Assembly (NCBI GenBank): GCA_016711295.1
Contig: JADJTE010000002.1
Span: 496,001 to 560,000, forward strand
DNA length: 64,000 bases
From: Sphingobacteriales bacterium
GTDB taxonomy: Bacteria; Bacteroidota; Bacteroidia; Chitinophagales; UBA2359
Direction of reading: 5' to 3'
A program made the position numbers and the translations under genes. Below are positions 41,515-54,589 of this stretch, piece after piece. Position 1 is the stretch's first letter, and each line of letters starts with the position of its first letter. The notes under the pieces were generated by a model that had not been told where the DNA came from, made no database searches, and worked only from the letters and a program-made list of their open reading frames with translations.

Positions 41515-44426
41515 ATGCACCACCTTTTACGTTCCAAGACCTTAACAGTCTTGTTGTGTTTTCTATTTTCTGGAACTATGTCGGCGCAAGTCGCTGATAG
41601 CTCCCAACAAAAAATGGCAGCCCCTCCTGTATCTCCAAGTGCAACCAAAGTTGCTATTGCTGATTCAAATGCCAATCTCAAAACCCCCACCACCCCGCCC
41701 CTAAGCACTACTACAAGCTATACGCCTATTTCCACTGTCCGTTCAGTACATATTGACGAGTACAGCAGCAAAGTAGCTTCTATCCCATCATCTATTCCGC
41801 TACAATATAATGCCAAAGTGCGCTCGCTCATCAATGTATATACCGAGCAACGCCGCAATGTGTCAGAACGAATTTTGGCATACAGCGAAGTCTATTTTCC
41901 CATTTTTGAAAATATCCTTGCTCAATATGGCATTCCTACCGAGCTGAAATATTTGGCTATCTGCGAATCAGCACTCAATACACACGCCGTGTCGCGTTCG
42001 GGAGCAGTGGGCTTGTGGCAATTGATGGGACCAACCGCCAAAGACCTGCACCTTACCATCAATGACCAAATAGACGAACGCCGCGACCCCTACAAAGCAA
42101 CCCACGCCGCTGCCCGTTACCTCAAAAAGTTGTATAATAAATATGGCGACTGGCAATTAGCAATGGCCGCCTACAACTGCGGGCCCGGGGCGATGGATAA
42201 TGTCATCAAACGCTCCGGTGGTATATATGACTTTTGGCTACTGCACGATTATCTGCCGCAGGAAACCCGCTCGTATGTACCTTCCTATATCGGTGCTACT
42301 TACTTAATGAACTACTATTTCGACCACTACCTGCGCCCCGTCGAACTCGAATTTCCACATGCTTTTGCAGGCTCAGATACCGTATTAGTGCGCGGTCCTA
42401 TCCATTTTGCGGCTATCACTCAATATATCAACGTCAAAGAGGCGGAATTGCGCTTCCTAAATCCAGCATACAAACAGGATGCCTTGCCCAAAAGCAATTA
42501 TCCCATGTCGTTGCGTTTGCCCGTGACCGAAATAGGTGCGTTCAAACAAAAATTACCCCAAATCTATAATTACTCCAAACTATTGCACGATGCCGCCAAT
42601 GGCAACGAAATAGCCGAAATAACCAATTGGTCAGACTATGGCGAAATGCCCGGTAGTGCCGATGCCGATATGCTCGCCGATGGTTACGAAGTCAAGACCA
42701 TCAAGAAAAAAACAACCGTAAAAACCAATAAAACACAATATTATACCGTCAAAAAAGGCGATGTATTGAGCAAAATTGCCGACCGCTATAATTGTAGCAT
42801 CGGCGACCTAAAACGTTGGAACAAACTCAAAAGTAGCAAAATTGAACACGGCAATAAACTAAAAATCGTAAAATCTGCTACAACTACCAAATACGTTCCC
42901 GTGCGCGTAGTCGTACCAAGCAGCGATTTTTCCGAAACCGCCAATACCCCCACTCCCGCCGCCGCTACCAATAGCAATAATAGTGGCGATATAGACAAAC
43001 TCATAGGCATCAGCCTATACGATGAACACTCCGCAACCATTAGCCCCAACAACGCCACTACACCCAACCTACAACCAAAAAAAGAAATAATTACCAAAAC
43101 ATACACCGTGCGCAAAGGCGATAATTTGATAGATATTGCCCAAAAATTGGATTGTAGTGTGTCTGATATCAAACGTTGGAACAAACTAAAAAGCAGCAAA
43201 ATTGATGTAAAAGACCAACTTAAATACCAAAAAACAGTTTGGACAAAACCCAAAGCCGTCGAAACTGCCGCTGCTACCACCCCAACAACGCTACCCACCC
43301 CAAAAATACGCCAACCAAAGTAAATATCAACGATTTAGCCGAATTGGGCAGCATCAACTTATATGACAACAATCTCATCATTACAGACGGTGCTACCGTA
43401 GTGAGCGAACAGCTATCGCGCTACGGCGATTTGGAAGCCGACGATGCTGACTTTGTTAAAACAAGCCAAAAATTCTATACCGTCCGAAAAGGTGACGCAT
43501 TGAGCGAAATAGCTACCCAAAATAAATGTACCGTTGCCGACCTAAAACGTTGGAACAAACTCAAAAGCAACGTCATCACACCCGGGCAACAACTGAAAAT
43601 AGCCCCCGATGCTACCACACTCTCTGACGAAACAACCCTTGAAAAAGCAGCCGCCGCCGCAGAAGAAGTAGTCGAGGACGTAGTAAGCCCCGCCGCACAA
43701 CAAACCGTAAGCGGCATAGGCAACTACCACCAAATTGATTGGGATAAATTGGGCATCAGCTCGGATAACAAACCCACTACAACCGTTGAGCCAATTACGT
43801 TTGACCTACGCGCCGAAGAAAATATCGCCGAAACACCTACTAAACCCGCCACCAAAACCATCACCGAAACCGTGACCGAGACTTATACAGTCAAAAAAGG
43901 CGATGTATTGGGCGAAATTGCCGAGAAATTTAAATGCAGCGTCAAAGACCTCCAACGCTGGAACAGCATCAAAGGTACAACCATCGAACACGGCGACAAA
44001 CTGAAAATCGTCCGAAAAGTCAAAAAAACAATACCTGCCGACAAGGATAAACCTACAACTACTTCGCCCAGCACCAAAGGCAATATACCTCCTCCGATAG
44101 TAGTAGATATAGACGACATCGAAACCTTGGGCGGTATCAATCTCTATGACGAAGGCATCGTGATAGGCGAAAATATAGACAACTCATCTGCCACTGCCCT
44201 TGCCGCTCGTACTAATGAAAACACCACCGACCAGCCCAAGGCTACTGCTAAACCCGCCACAGCAAACCCCAAGCTAACGAGCTACAAGGTGAAAAAGGGC
44301 GATACACTATGGGATATCGTGCAGAAATTTCCTGCCAATACAGTAGAGTCGCTCTGCCAACTGAATAAACTGAACAAAAAGTCTGCGCTACAACCAGGTA
44401 GCACGGTCAAAGTAAAGACAAAATAA
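41515..44426 (+). CDS. MltD-like lytic transglycosylase with five LysM domains (frameshifted)
   Basis: Periplasmic peptidoglycan-cleaving enzyme. A signal peptide (LTVLLCFLFSGTMSA) is followed by a goose-lysozyme-type SLT domain: LKYLAICESALN with catalytic Glu151, SGAVGLWQLM and MAAYNCGPGA. Five LysM domains, each starting Y-x-V-(K/R)-KGD, begin near 42741, 43103, 43476, 43884 and 44282. Between them lie linkers with a recurrent LG-x-I-(N/S)-LYD motif. The frame changes at 43240-43320, in a stretch with C4 and A5 runs; both sides continue LysM repeats. Total ~970 residues, long for MltD because of the extra LysM units. The family acts in wall turnover. Confidence 0.9.
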
Positions 44427-44443
44427 GAATATCACTTCTCCTT

Positions 44444-44496
44444 AAACGACATAGCGCAAACCACCTTTACTCGGTAGTTCGCGCTATGTCGTTTTT
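44444..44496. terminator. Bidirectional terminator
   Basis: A 14-bp perfect stem (44444-44457 with 44481-44494), with flanking A3/T5, lies between the convergent transglycosylase and mutS2 genes. Confidence 0.9.
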
Positions 44497-44545
44497 AGTA
44501 TGGCGCCTATTTGATGTTATCGCCTTATAGGAGGATATTTCCGCC

Positions 44546-46976
44546 CTATTTCAGGCTAACTAAGCTAACTCCTGCGCCGCCATATTGTTGTTCTTCGTTG
44601 CTGACCGTAGTTACTGCGCTTATTTTGCCCAACATATCGCGCACCGAACGGCGCAAAATTCCGTCGCCGATACCGTGAATAATTTTTACCTCTTCTACGT
44701 TATACATCAAGGCTTGGTCTATAAACGAATCTACAGCTTGCATAGCCTCGTCGCGGCGCATACCGCGTATGTCTAATGTTGTCTCGAAACGGCTACGCGC
44801 CTCTAAGGTAACACCTATTGATACCTTGCTTTGGTCTTTTTTCGGCACCGCCTCCACCACTAATAATTCGCGCAGTTTGATAGTACTACGCAATAGGTCG
44901 AACTCGACAATCGCCGTATCTTTGCGCAGTTCCAATACCTTGCCTACCTCGTTGCCGTTGTGTACCCGCACGTAACAATGCTGTGTAACGGGCTTATCGG
45001 CATCTCGGTAATAAATGCCGTCTTTCAAAATTTCGATGGCTTTGCTCAATTGTTGGCGGTCTTGAGCAATTTCGGTTTTTATCTGTTTGGTCATTTCTTT
45101 CTTGCTTTCTTCCTTGCTTTCGCCCCATTCGCGCAGCATGGTATCAAATTTGCGGTTGGTTTGCTGTACGGTATTGAGGGCTTTCTCTTTCGTTTCGAGC
45201 AAAATTTGCTTGCGGCGGCGGTCAATATCGGCATTCTTTTGCCTAAACTGCTCTACGAGGATGCCATACTCTGCTTCCTTGGCAGCTACTACCCGTTCGC
45301 GCTCTTGCACGCTTTGTCTTTCGCGTTGGAGCGAAGTCAGTAATTCGTCAAACTCTTTGTAGTCGGCATCTACTTTTAGTTTGGCGGCGGCTATCAACGG
45401 CGCACTTAGCCCGCTTTTGACCGCCAATTCAAAGGCAAAAGAACTACCCGGTTTGCCTGTCTCTAAGCGATATAGCGGCGACAGATGCTCGGCATCGAAC
45501 AACATACAACCGTTTTGCATACCTTTGGTATGGGTAGCAAATATTTTTAGGTTGGCATAGTGGGTCGTTATTACGCCATAGCAGAATTTATGCACTAAGG
45601 TCTCCAACACCGCTTCGGCAATGGCTCCGCCCACCATAGGGTCGGTGCCAGAGCCAAACTCGTCTATCAATAACAGTGTTTTGGCATTGGCAAATTCGGT
45701 AAAATAGCGCATATTCTTGAGCCGCGAGCTATACGTACTCAAGTCGTTTTCGATAGATTGCTCGTCGCCTATATCGACATAAATATTCCGAAATAAGCAC
45801 ATCGTCGAGTGGTCGGCTGCGGGAATAAGTAGCCCACACTGAAACATCAATTGCAGCAGACCTACGGTTTTGAGCATCACCGATTTGCCGCCCGCATTGG
45901 GCCCGCTGACCAACAAAATGCGTTCGGCGAGGTTGAGCGACATCGTTAGCGGCACTGTCTTTTTGCCCAATGCCTGATTTTTGAGGTATAACAAGGGGTG
46001 GCGAGCCGCAAATAGTTCGATGGTTTTGTCGGTAGCTATACGCGGCATATAGGCGTTCATATCGGCTGCTAATAGGGCTTTGGCACGTATAAAGTCGAGC
46101 AAGCCCAATAGCTTTTGGTATTGCTGCAATTCGGGGGCAAAGGGGCGAACTTGGGCAGTGAGGTTGCGCAATAGGCGATATATCTCTTGTCGCTCGGCTT
46201 GTTGCCACTCTACAAGGTCGTTATTTAGTTGCAAAGTCTCTTCGGGTTCGATAAAAACGGTGCTGCCCGTATTAGATACGTCATGCACCATACCTCTGAT
46301 TTTGCGCTTGTGCTCGGCGGGCACGGCTAACACACGCCTACCGTTGCGTATGCTTTCTTCGCTATCGGCTATCCAATTATTTTTGCGATATTGCCCCAAC
46401 AACGTATTGAATTGGCGTTCTAATTGCATAGCACTCTTGTATCATTTTTCTGATGCGCAATAGTTCGGGCGAAGCATCGGAGCGCACTTTGCCGTTGTCG
46501 TCTATCACGTTTTTGATATAATTTACTAAGGTGCGGCTCACCTGAATTTGGCTACAGATACGACAAATTTCGGGGTATAGTTCGCGGCGTTTATTGGTAT
46601 CGCCTGCAAAATAACGCGCTATATCGCCTACGGTATGCAGGGTTTTGTAGAGTTTAAAAAAATGTTCTTCGCCCAATACCGACCCTTCCAAGACCAATAT
46701 TTTTAATTCGGCGCGGAGGTCTATATAATGGTCAGACGGAAAGGCTTGGTCTTCTATTTGTAGTAATTGTTTCAATTCCTGCGCTTGGCGCAATTGTTGA
46801 GCCACCCGCTCGGCATCAGTACTCAATTGCAATCGCTCGACGTGGTGCAAACCCAATGGGCTTAGGCATTTTGCTGCCAATAAATCGAGAACTTTGCGAA
46901 AATCTAATTTCTCAAAAATATCGTGTGGATATAAATCGGCGGTGATGTGGGAGGTTTTATGATTAGAACCAGACAT
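44546..46976 (-). CDS. mutS2: Endonuclease MutS2 (frameshifted)
   Basis: MutS-family ATPase acting on recombination intermediates and stalled or collided ribosomes. Order: MutS core and lever (SPLGLHHVERLQL; RGMVHDVSNTGSTVFIEP), then ATPase with Walker A VSGPNAGGKSVMLKTVG and Walker B LLLIDEFGSGTDP, a coiled coil, the KOW-like segment and the C-terminal Smr nuclease domain (LDIRGMRRDEA, KIIHGIGDGILR). I prefer ATG 46976 (MSGSNHKT) over 47018. The frame changes near 46435, where one base is missing between RKMIQ and AMQLERQF. ~810 residues, as expected. Confidence 0.93.
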
Positions 46977-47145
46977 GAAATAAGGATATAAAAGCGAAAA
47001 AAGTTCGTGGATTGCCAAGTTCTAATGACTTGATAAATCTGTGTAAAAGTAACAAAATTTGAGCTACTTTAGTTCGCTGATAGGGATTATCGAGCAATTT
47101 TTAGCTGGGTTTATTGTCGCCCATCAATGACCCCGATAAGACAAA

Positions 47146-47178
47146 ACCGAAGGATCCGCTTAGAACGGAACCTTCGGT
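47146..47178 (-). terminator. Terminator of the transglutaminase-like gene
   Basis: A 13-bp stem with one mismatch (47146-47158 with 47166-47178) is followed by T4 on either strand, 61 bp past the minus-strand stop at 47239. Confidence 0.75.
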
Positions 47179-47238
47179 AGCTTTTAACTCAGCTCGCTGA
47201 TGAGCTTAATTATCTTGCGTTTTTAGGGTATCAACTGT

Positions 47239-48465
47239 TTAGTCGCGCAATATTTTGGGCGCGATGTCTCTGAAATGTGGCGGCACTTCGCCTATTTTCA
47301 GGTGGTTGCCTGGTCCTGTGGGGTCGCATACGCTGTATGTCTTGCCTTCGTGTGTAATATGCGTACTACCGTAGGCTTGGTCGAGCAATACGGCGGCGGC
47401 GGCATGTTCGGGATAATCGATAAGCAGTACCTCAAGCCCAAGCAGTTCTTTGGCTAAATAACAGAACAGAATGGCGCGGTCTTCGCAGTCCGATTTGGGG
47501 TAGAATAAGGTTTCTTCGGCAAATAAGGAAAGATTATTCCGACGATAGCTCAGATAATCTTCGCCGTAGTCTGACACTTGGCGCGTAAAACTAAGCAACA
47601 TACGCACTGCCTCGTAGGGGCTTTGGTTTTCTAAAAGCGGCAATAGGCTACTGCGCATCGATTCGAGGCATACGGGCGAAAGAGGTGTTTTGAGGTGATT
47701 TTCAACCACCATTTGCGGGTATTTATACAAAGCATAGATAATGCTTTTGTCAATTACCGCATCAACTGCATACAATTTATTGTCATGGATAAAAGATATG
47801 CGTTTCTTTTCGTGTTCTACCTTACTGAACGTAGGCAGTTCGGTCATTACGAATGAGAAAGCGCGTCCGCGCTGGTCTACTACGGGGCGTGTAAGCGTAA
47901 ATCGGGAACTGGTACCACGTATGCGGGTTTGCTTGAGTACGGCGGTCAAATCGACAAAATAGCCCTGCTTGACCTCGATTTTGCCGTTGTCGTCAAATAC
48001 CTCCTGTATTTTTTGGTCGGTTTTGGAGATGGGTGCTTCATAAATCAAATCGCCTGTAAAAACAGATACCGCCATTCGGTCTTGTTCGTCATAGCCCAAT
48101 TGCACGACATAGCCACAACGCTGCAAGATAAACCAACAGAACAAGGTGCGGTAATTTTCTGATTCGCCACTAAATATGGTATCGGCGGTTTGTGCTACTA
48201 ATAGGTAAAACAGCCAATCGTTGAGGTTTAGTTCCTTTTTATAGTAAAATAAATTGCTGACAACCATCAGCATATTGGCATTATTGATGTCTTGGTAGTA
48301 TTGCCGTACTATATCTTCTGAGGTGCCGCTTGTGGATAGAGGCACGTGCATGCGCTCGTCGTATTCTATTTCTATCAGTTCTTCGTAGAAAAAGAATTGA
48401 ACGCTTTTTTTGGCTTCGACTGCCACCGAACCCAAAAGCAGCATAAATAAGAGTAAACGATACAC
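47239..48465 (-). CDS. Secreted transglutaminase-like (cysteine protease fold) protein
   Basis: A 408-residue exported protein with a signal peptide (MYRLLLFMLLLGSVAVEA). The C-terminal third is a transglutaminase-like core: Cys in KSDCEDRAILFCYLA, His in DYPEHAAAAV and Asp in YSVCDPTG form the expected Cys-His-Asp order. The N-terminal two thirds has no recognised domain. Such proteins in Bacteroidota are periplasmic and poorly characterised; they may be peptidases or crosslinkers. Single-gene unit with its own terminator. Frame-intact. Confidence 0.8.
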   Translation of the reverse strand: MYRLLLFMLLLGSVAVEAKKSVQFFFYEELIEIEYDERMHVPLSTSGTSEDIVRQYYQDINNANMLMVVSNLFYYKKELNLNDWLFYLLVAQTADTIFSGESENYRTLFCWFILQRCGYVVQLGYDEQDRMAVSVFTGDLIYEAPISKTDQKIQEVFDDNGKIEVKQGYFVDLTAVLKQTRIRGTSSRFTLTRPVVDQRGRAFSFVMTELPTFSKVEHEKKRISFIHDNKLYAVDAVIDKSIIYALYKYPQMVVENHLKTPLSPVCLESMRSSLLPLLENQSPYEAVRMLLSFTRQVSDYGEDYLSYRRNNLSLFAEETLFYPKSDCEDRAILFCYLAKELLGLEVLLIDYPEHAAAAVLLDQAYGSTHITHEGKTYSVCDPTGPGNHLKIGEVPPHFRDIAPKILRD

Positions 48466-48498
48466 AATAAAAAATTTAAGTTGAGAAGATTAAAGTTG

Positions 48499-48506
48499 CA
48501 AAGGTA
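48499..48506 (-). promoter_or_regulatory. Probable -7 element of the transglutaminase-like gene
   Basis: On the minus strand the sequence reads TACCTTTG, the same form as both rRNA promoters, 34 bp before the ATG at 48465. No clear -33 TTG is present. The rest of 48507-48776 is AT-rich with nothing recognised. Confidence 0.5.
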
Positions 48507-48776
48507 CTATGCCACTTTAACATAGTACTCATCTTTTAGGCTCTATATAGTCTTGATAAAAGACAAAAAGTCACATTACATAAAAATTAGACCTCGATAA
48601 AACACGTTAATAATTATTGATTATTAAATTAATGTCTTTGTATTTTTCTGATTGTTAGGGTATTATAGCTTAGTCATAATCATACTAAGATTTCATGACA
48701 ATTTATATCGGATTGATGATTAGCCATTTATGAATTTTTGATTAAATTAAGTATAGCAATAAAATTGGTATTGGTC

Positions 48777-50042
48777 TTAAGGTATGTCAGTTGCGTTGTT
48801 CAGCTTTTGTTGGATAGCGGTGGCAGCTATATAGGCGGTTGTCCAAGCCGCTTGAAAATTAAATCCACCTGTAACAGCATCAATATGTAAGACTTCGCCC
48901 GCCAAGAAAAGTTTAGGCACCACACGGCTTTCCATCGTTTTAAAGTCCAATTCTTTGAGCAATACGCCGCCGCAACTTACAAATTCTTCTTTGAATGTAC
49001 TTTTGCCCGATATAGGCAAGCTGCTTTGCTGCAATTGAACGGATAGATGTTGCAGGGTTTTGTTCGACAAATCAGCCCATTTGGTGCTGTCAGCAATGCC
49101 GCAGTAGGCCACTATACGTTGCCAAAGGCGCAGCGGTAGTGCTTGATATGTGTTAGCAGCGATATTTTTTTTGGGCTGTGTGGTGCGCAGGTGCTGCAAA
49201 TCGGCGAAGAGTTGTGTAGGGCTTAGATGAGGCAAAAAATTGACGATTAGCGCAGTAGTATAGTTTTTTTGGTGCAGATATTCAGCCCCAAACGCCGATA
49301 AGCGCAACACGGCGGGACCGCTCAAACCCCAATGAGTAACGAGCAAGGCTCCTTGTGTTTTGACCTTGGTATCAGGTAGGCGCAGTTCGACCTGCCCGAC
49401 CGACACGCCTGCTAACTCGGTAAGGCGCGGGTCTTTTATCTGCAAAGTAAATAAAGACGGTATAGGCGGAGCTATCGTATGTCCCAAGGAGGCGATTTGT
49501 TGCCAAGAGGAAGTACTGCTGCCCGTAGCCATCAATACTATATCGGCGGTTAGGGTTGTGGTGGCAGGAGGATTGCCTATGCTTAGTTGCCAAGTGGGGT
49601 GGGTGGCAGTAGGCGGTGTTATGGCGTGTAGGGCGGTTTGGGTGCGTAGTATGACACCTGCGCGTTGGGCTGCGCCTACCAAGCAGTCGATGATAGTTTG
49701 CGAATCATCGGTAGTCGGAAACATACGTCCGTCAACTTCGGTTTTGAGGCGTACTCCGCGTTGTGCAAACCAAGCTATGGTATCGCGGGGTTGGAAATGC
49801 TGAAAAGGAGCTATCAATTCGCGCTGCCCGCGCGGGTAATTTTTGACCAATTCGGCTACGTCAAAACAAGCATGAGTGACGTTGCAACGTCCGCCACCCG
49901 ATATTTTTACTTTTTCCAATAGGCGTTTGCCTTTTTCCAAAACGGTTACCCGACACGAAGGGCACATCTCGGCACAATTGACCGCAGCAAACATGCCCGC
50001 CGCCCCGCCGCCAACGATAACAATATGTGGTGTTGGCATCAT
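48777..50042 (-). CDS. YhiN/HI0933-family flavoprotein
   Basis: FAD-dependent oxidoreductase-like protein of the HI0933 family, 421 residues. The N-terminal FAD-binding motif is IVGGGAAGMFAAVNCAE. The family signature KVKISGGGRCNVTHA is intact, as is the C-terminal GEVLHIDAVTGGFNFQAAW. An internal inserted domain (~200-330) is typical. The reaction is not established for the family. Single gene, frame-intact, no SD. Confidence 0.9.
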   Translation of the reverse strand: MMPTPHIVIVGGGAAGMFAAVNCAEMCPSCRVTVLEKGKRLLEKVKISGGGRCNVTHACFDVAELVKNYPRGQRELIAPFQHFQPRDTIAWFAQRGVRLKTEVDGRMFPTTDDSQTIIDCLVGAAQRAGVILRTQTALHAITPPTATHPTWQLSIGNPPATTTLTADIVLMATGSSTSSWQQIASLGHTIAPPIPSLFTLQIKDPRLTELAGVSVGQVELRLPDTKVKTQGALLVTHWGLSGPAVLRLSAFGAEYLHQKNYTTALIVNFLPHLSPTQLFADLQHLRTTQPKKNIAANTYQALPLRLWQRIVAYCGIADSTKWADLSNKTLQHLSVQLQQSSLPISGKSTFKEEFVSCGGVLLKELDFKTMESRVVPKLFLAGEVLHIDAVTGGFNFQAAWTTAYIAATAIQQKLNNATDIP

Positions 50043-50445
50043 TTTTTAGCTGTAGTGCAAAATTGTTTTTAGTTAAAATTTATATTAAAAATAATGTGTA
50101 ATTATGTGGACCTGCTAATCCTTCATAGTATTAAACTATTTGCGTTATATAATACGCTGAAAATGAGCAATTTAAATTTATTTTAAAAATTTTAATAAAA
50201 AATTAATAATTTTATATTTTGCTTATTATGAATAAGATATGAATTATTAAATTTTAATACCGATAATTGCCGATAAAACGTAATTAAAATATTAAATATA
50301 TTTATTTTGCAAGACAAATATACGATAATTTAATCAAAAAAATAAACAATACCTAAACATTATTTTATATGATATCGATGTCCAATTCTTGCACCGTAGT
50401 CATGACAATGCTACGCACAACATTAGGCAATAAGTAAGGTACAAG
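50043..50445. other. Very AT-rich intergenic region
   Basis: About 400 bp upstream of the flavoprotein gene, more than 75% A+T over much of its length by eye. No gene or strong hairpin is seen. It ends at a MITE boundary. Confidence 0.6.
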
Positions 50446-50744
50446 GTAACTATTTAGGCAGTTTCGTTGCTCAGTTATTTATTAGACTTCTTGCGAAAGT
50501 AAAAAATTGAAAATTTAGTCTTACATTTGGGAAATGCAGAAATTACCTTAATCGTTTCTTAAAATGCCGTAGGCATGTTATATTAGTAGCATCAGTCAGA
50601 TACGATTCTTAGAATGCCGTAGGTATGGCATTTAACAGTAGGATTGTATTTTGTGCTGATATTTCTTTGCTACCGATGTTTTATCCCTAACGGGATTGAG
50701 AAGTCATTTCTTAGCACTAAAATGCAGCGCGCCTAAATAGTTAC
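50446..50744. mobile_element. MITE family 2, copy 2 (299 bp)
   Basis: Perfect 13-bp ends GTAACTATTTAGG (50446-50458) and CCTAAATAGTTAC (50732-50744). It is flanked by identical octamers GGTACAAG at 50438-50445 and 50745-50752. It shares with copy 1 the interior double TTCTTAAAATGCCGTAGG unit, but differs in its right third. Confidence 0.9.
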
Positions 50745-50752
50745 GGTACAAG

Positions 50753-50865
50753 GTAACTATTTAGCCTTGTAGGGGGAACTAATCGAATATGCAGCGATGT
50801 CAGACATTATTAGATAAGTATTGCTCATTACCCCATACCCAAAACCCTATACCCTAAATAGTTAC
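50753..50865. mobile_element. MITE family 1, copy E (113 bp)
   Basis: Perfect 12-bp ends GTAACTATTTAG (50753-50764) and CTAAATAGTTAC (50854-50865). The left flank is the GGTACAAG shared with the preceding element; the right flank is AGGTACAA, the same octamer offset by one base. This is the cleanest family-1 reference copy. Confidence 0.9.
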
Positions 50866-51029
50866 AGGTACAAAAACAAATCGGCGCATTCTGCTCAAAA
50901 TTATAAGTAGAACGCGCCGGCAGGGTTTTAAACAGTTATTTTAAACAATAATATATTTTAATTTACATCTTGACGTGCCTATACAACTTGGCTTATCAGA
51001 GGTTTAGCAATATCAACCGAAAAAGTCTA

Positions 51030-52502
51030 TTATTGCTTCACTATCTTGACAATTTGGTGTTGCGTGCCCGTAGTAGCTTTCAATATATATACGCCTTGTG
51101 GTTGTTGGCTTAGGTCAATTTCGCTTGTCATGCCCGTAGGCTGCACTGTTGCCACACATGCACCCGCTGCATTATATACAGATAGGTTACTGGGCGGTAC
51201 ATTGCCTTTCCATGATACCCGCAAAGTGCCTTGGGTAGGATTGGGTTGTGCCGATACTTGGGGCATATCAATAGCAGGACTTTCTATGCCTACCGTATTT
51301 TGCCACAACAAACCTGCGCGGGGACCGGTCAGTACCGAACGCATCAAATCAGCCTGTTGGCGTGTAAACAAGTTTTGGCACTCGTCGCTCGAATAATCCA
51401 TGTAATTTTCATACATATCGGGCAATTGCGGGTCGGTGGCTTCCGTACAAGTATTTTGGCTGGGATCGCAGCCGGCAGTTGCATCGGTTTTGCGCATCTG
51501 CGTCGGGCGTATCATCTATGCCATCGTCTTGCGTACAATCGCCATCGCCCCATATATGGCGCAAACCTAAATAGTGCCCTACTTCATGTACCGCCGTGGC
51601 CGTCATCGGCAAAGGTTGGAGCAGGTTGTATTAGGCGTATTATTGCCAAAGCTCAGATAATCAATCACTACGCCATCGGTAGCTGCCGTACCATTACTGC
51701 CCGCAGCCAGTTGGGCAAATCGGCGGGCGGATAGGCAAAGCCAAGCAATAAACCAACTGCCGGATTTTTCGCCATTCAGGTCGCAAACCCAGATATTCAG
51801 GTAACGGTCGGTATCCCAAGCCGCAACCCCACCCGTAGCAGGATCTTTCATCGCGTCCATATTGCCGCCGCCGCCACTCGTAAATATCTCGACGAGTTGG
51901 AGCAATACCTCTAAACTTACACCACAAGCAAGGCAGAATTAATATCGCCTGTCGATACTGCCTCCATGAGGCATTGAATTTGTTCGGAGTCAAACCCAAA
52001 TCTTCCAATACAGAACCTATGTCGCCAAAGGGCGAAAAACTAGCTTGAGTGGTTTCAGTATGCGTGATACCATTGGTTTGGTTGCCGTCAGGGTCGAGAT
52101 ACGCCAAATAAAATTCGATGCGCGTATCAGCGACACGGTCTAAAAATACATCGCGAGTTTGAGCAGCATCAGCATTTTGGCGACGGTAGTCCTCATTCAA
52201 TTTGGCAATTTGTGATTGTACTACTGCGTCGAAAGGTTTTTTCAGCAGGCGTATTATATAATGCGTATACTACAACGAGATTCGATAAACCGTAGTATCG
52301 TCATCGCGCAGTTGAGAACGGTGTTTCGCCTCGTCAAAAACACGCTGCACCGATTCGCCATAAGCGCGGTCTTGCCAAGTGTGCATCGTTTGTAATTCGT
52401 GGGTAAAAACACGGACGTAACGTGCGATACGTCCTGTTGGGCGGCAAAGTGGCAGGCTCGCCAAACAAGGATAAAGCACAAGGAAGTGATAAATGCTTTC
52501 AT
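51030..52502 (-). CDS. T9SS-sorted M43-type zinc metalloprotease (frameshifted)
   Basis: A secreted pappalysin-like protease. ATG 52502 opens a signal peptide (MKAFITSLCFILVW). The prodomain and catalytic start read across frames as ARYVRVFTHELQTMHTWQD and LNEDYRRQNADAAQTRDVF. The zinc site HEVGHYLGLRH is intact at 51556-51588, followed by the Cys/Asp-rich DDTPDAD loop and MDYSSDECQNLFTRQQ, which holds the Met-turn and is typical of M43. The last ~75 residues are a T9SS sorting domain (QPNPTQGTLRVSW to HQIVKIVKQ). At least four one-base shifts (near 51500, 51605, 51900 and 52250) break it; all motifs survive. ~490 residues. Confidence 0.8.
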
Positions 52503-52638
52503 TAAAAAGTAGTAAATAGATTTTTGAGGTACGATAATCGTGGGACAAAGGTAATCACCAATAGCCATATTGGCAATTATATGGCAAAAGAGCTTGGTAA
52601 GCGCGGAAAGAAGTTTTTTAAAAAAAGTGCTTTAAGTA

Positions 52639-52669
52639 TTGCGCAGTTTCATTTTTGGTCGTACCTTTG
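52639..52669 (+). promoter_or_regulatory. rrn P1: rRNA promoter P1
   Basis: TTG at 52639-52641, a 20-bp spacer and TACCTTTG at 52662-52669: both halves of the Bacteroidota sigma-ABfr consensus. It lies ~290 bp before the 16S start. Confidence 0.75.
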
Positions 52670-52758
52670 CAGTCCGCAAATGAGGGGAATGATTTTTACT
52701 TGTTTGATTGGTTAGCTTTTTTTTGCGTCAAAAAATTTTTGAAAAAAGTTGTAAAAAG

Positions 52759-52790
52759 TTTGGTAAGTATTGAAAGTCGTCTTACCTTTG
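52759..52790 (+). promoter_or_regulatory. rrn P2: rRNA promoter P2
   Basis: TTTG at 52759-52762, a 20-bp spacer and TACCTTTG at 52783-52790. The same octamer and a CGT lead are repeated from P1, 121 bp upstream, which gives tandem promoters as usual for rrn operons. Confidence 0.8.
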
Positions 52791-52950
52791 CAACCCGCTA
52801 AGAAAGAGAGGCACATAGTTGTTTTGTTTTTTAGTTAATTATTGAGATAATGAGCCGTGAGGTTTTGTTATTTTTTATATTGTTCTTTTTGAAAATTGGG
52901 TAAGTAAGCGGAGAGAATTGAAGCTATGCGGACTTTTCACGAATATATAC

Positions 52951-54466
<1,516 letters not shown>

Positions 54467-54525
54467 GTACATAATTGTACATTATTAAGTACGCATGGCA
54501 ACCATGCCACCTTTTTATATTTTCC

Positions 54526-54589
54526 AGTCCCTGCCAGCTGTGACACTGATAATGTAGGGGTCAGCAGTTCAAATCTGCTCGGGACTACC
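54526..54589 (+). tRNA. tRNA-Ile (GAT), short D arm
   Basis: It sits in the 16S-23S spacer, where Ile/Ala pairs are normal. Acceptor AGTCCC pairs with GGGACT; the T arm is AGCAG-TTCAAAT-CTGCT; the anticodon loop CTGATAA carries GAT. Only 64 nt, about ten fewer than normal, with the shortfall in the D arm. It may be a sequence deletion or a degenerate gene. Confidence 0.55.

Noticed and set aside
50043..50445. AT-rich region as a replication origin
   Set aside because: No DnaA-box cluster, no dnaA/dnaN neighbours, and similar AT richness occurs in other intergenic regions.
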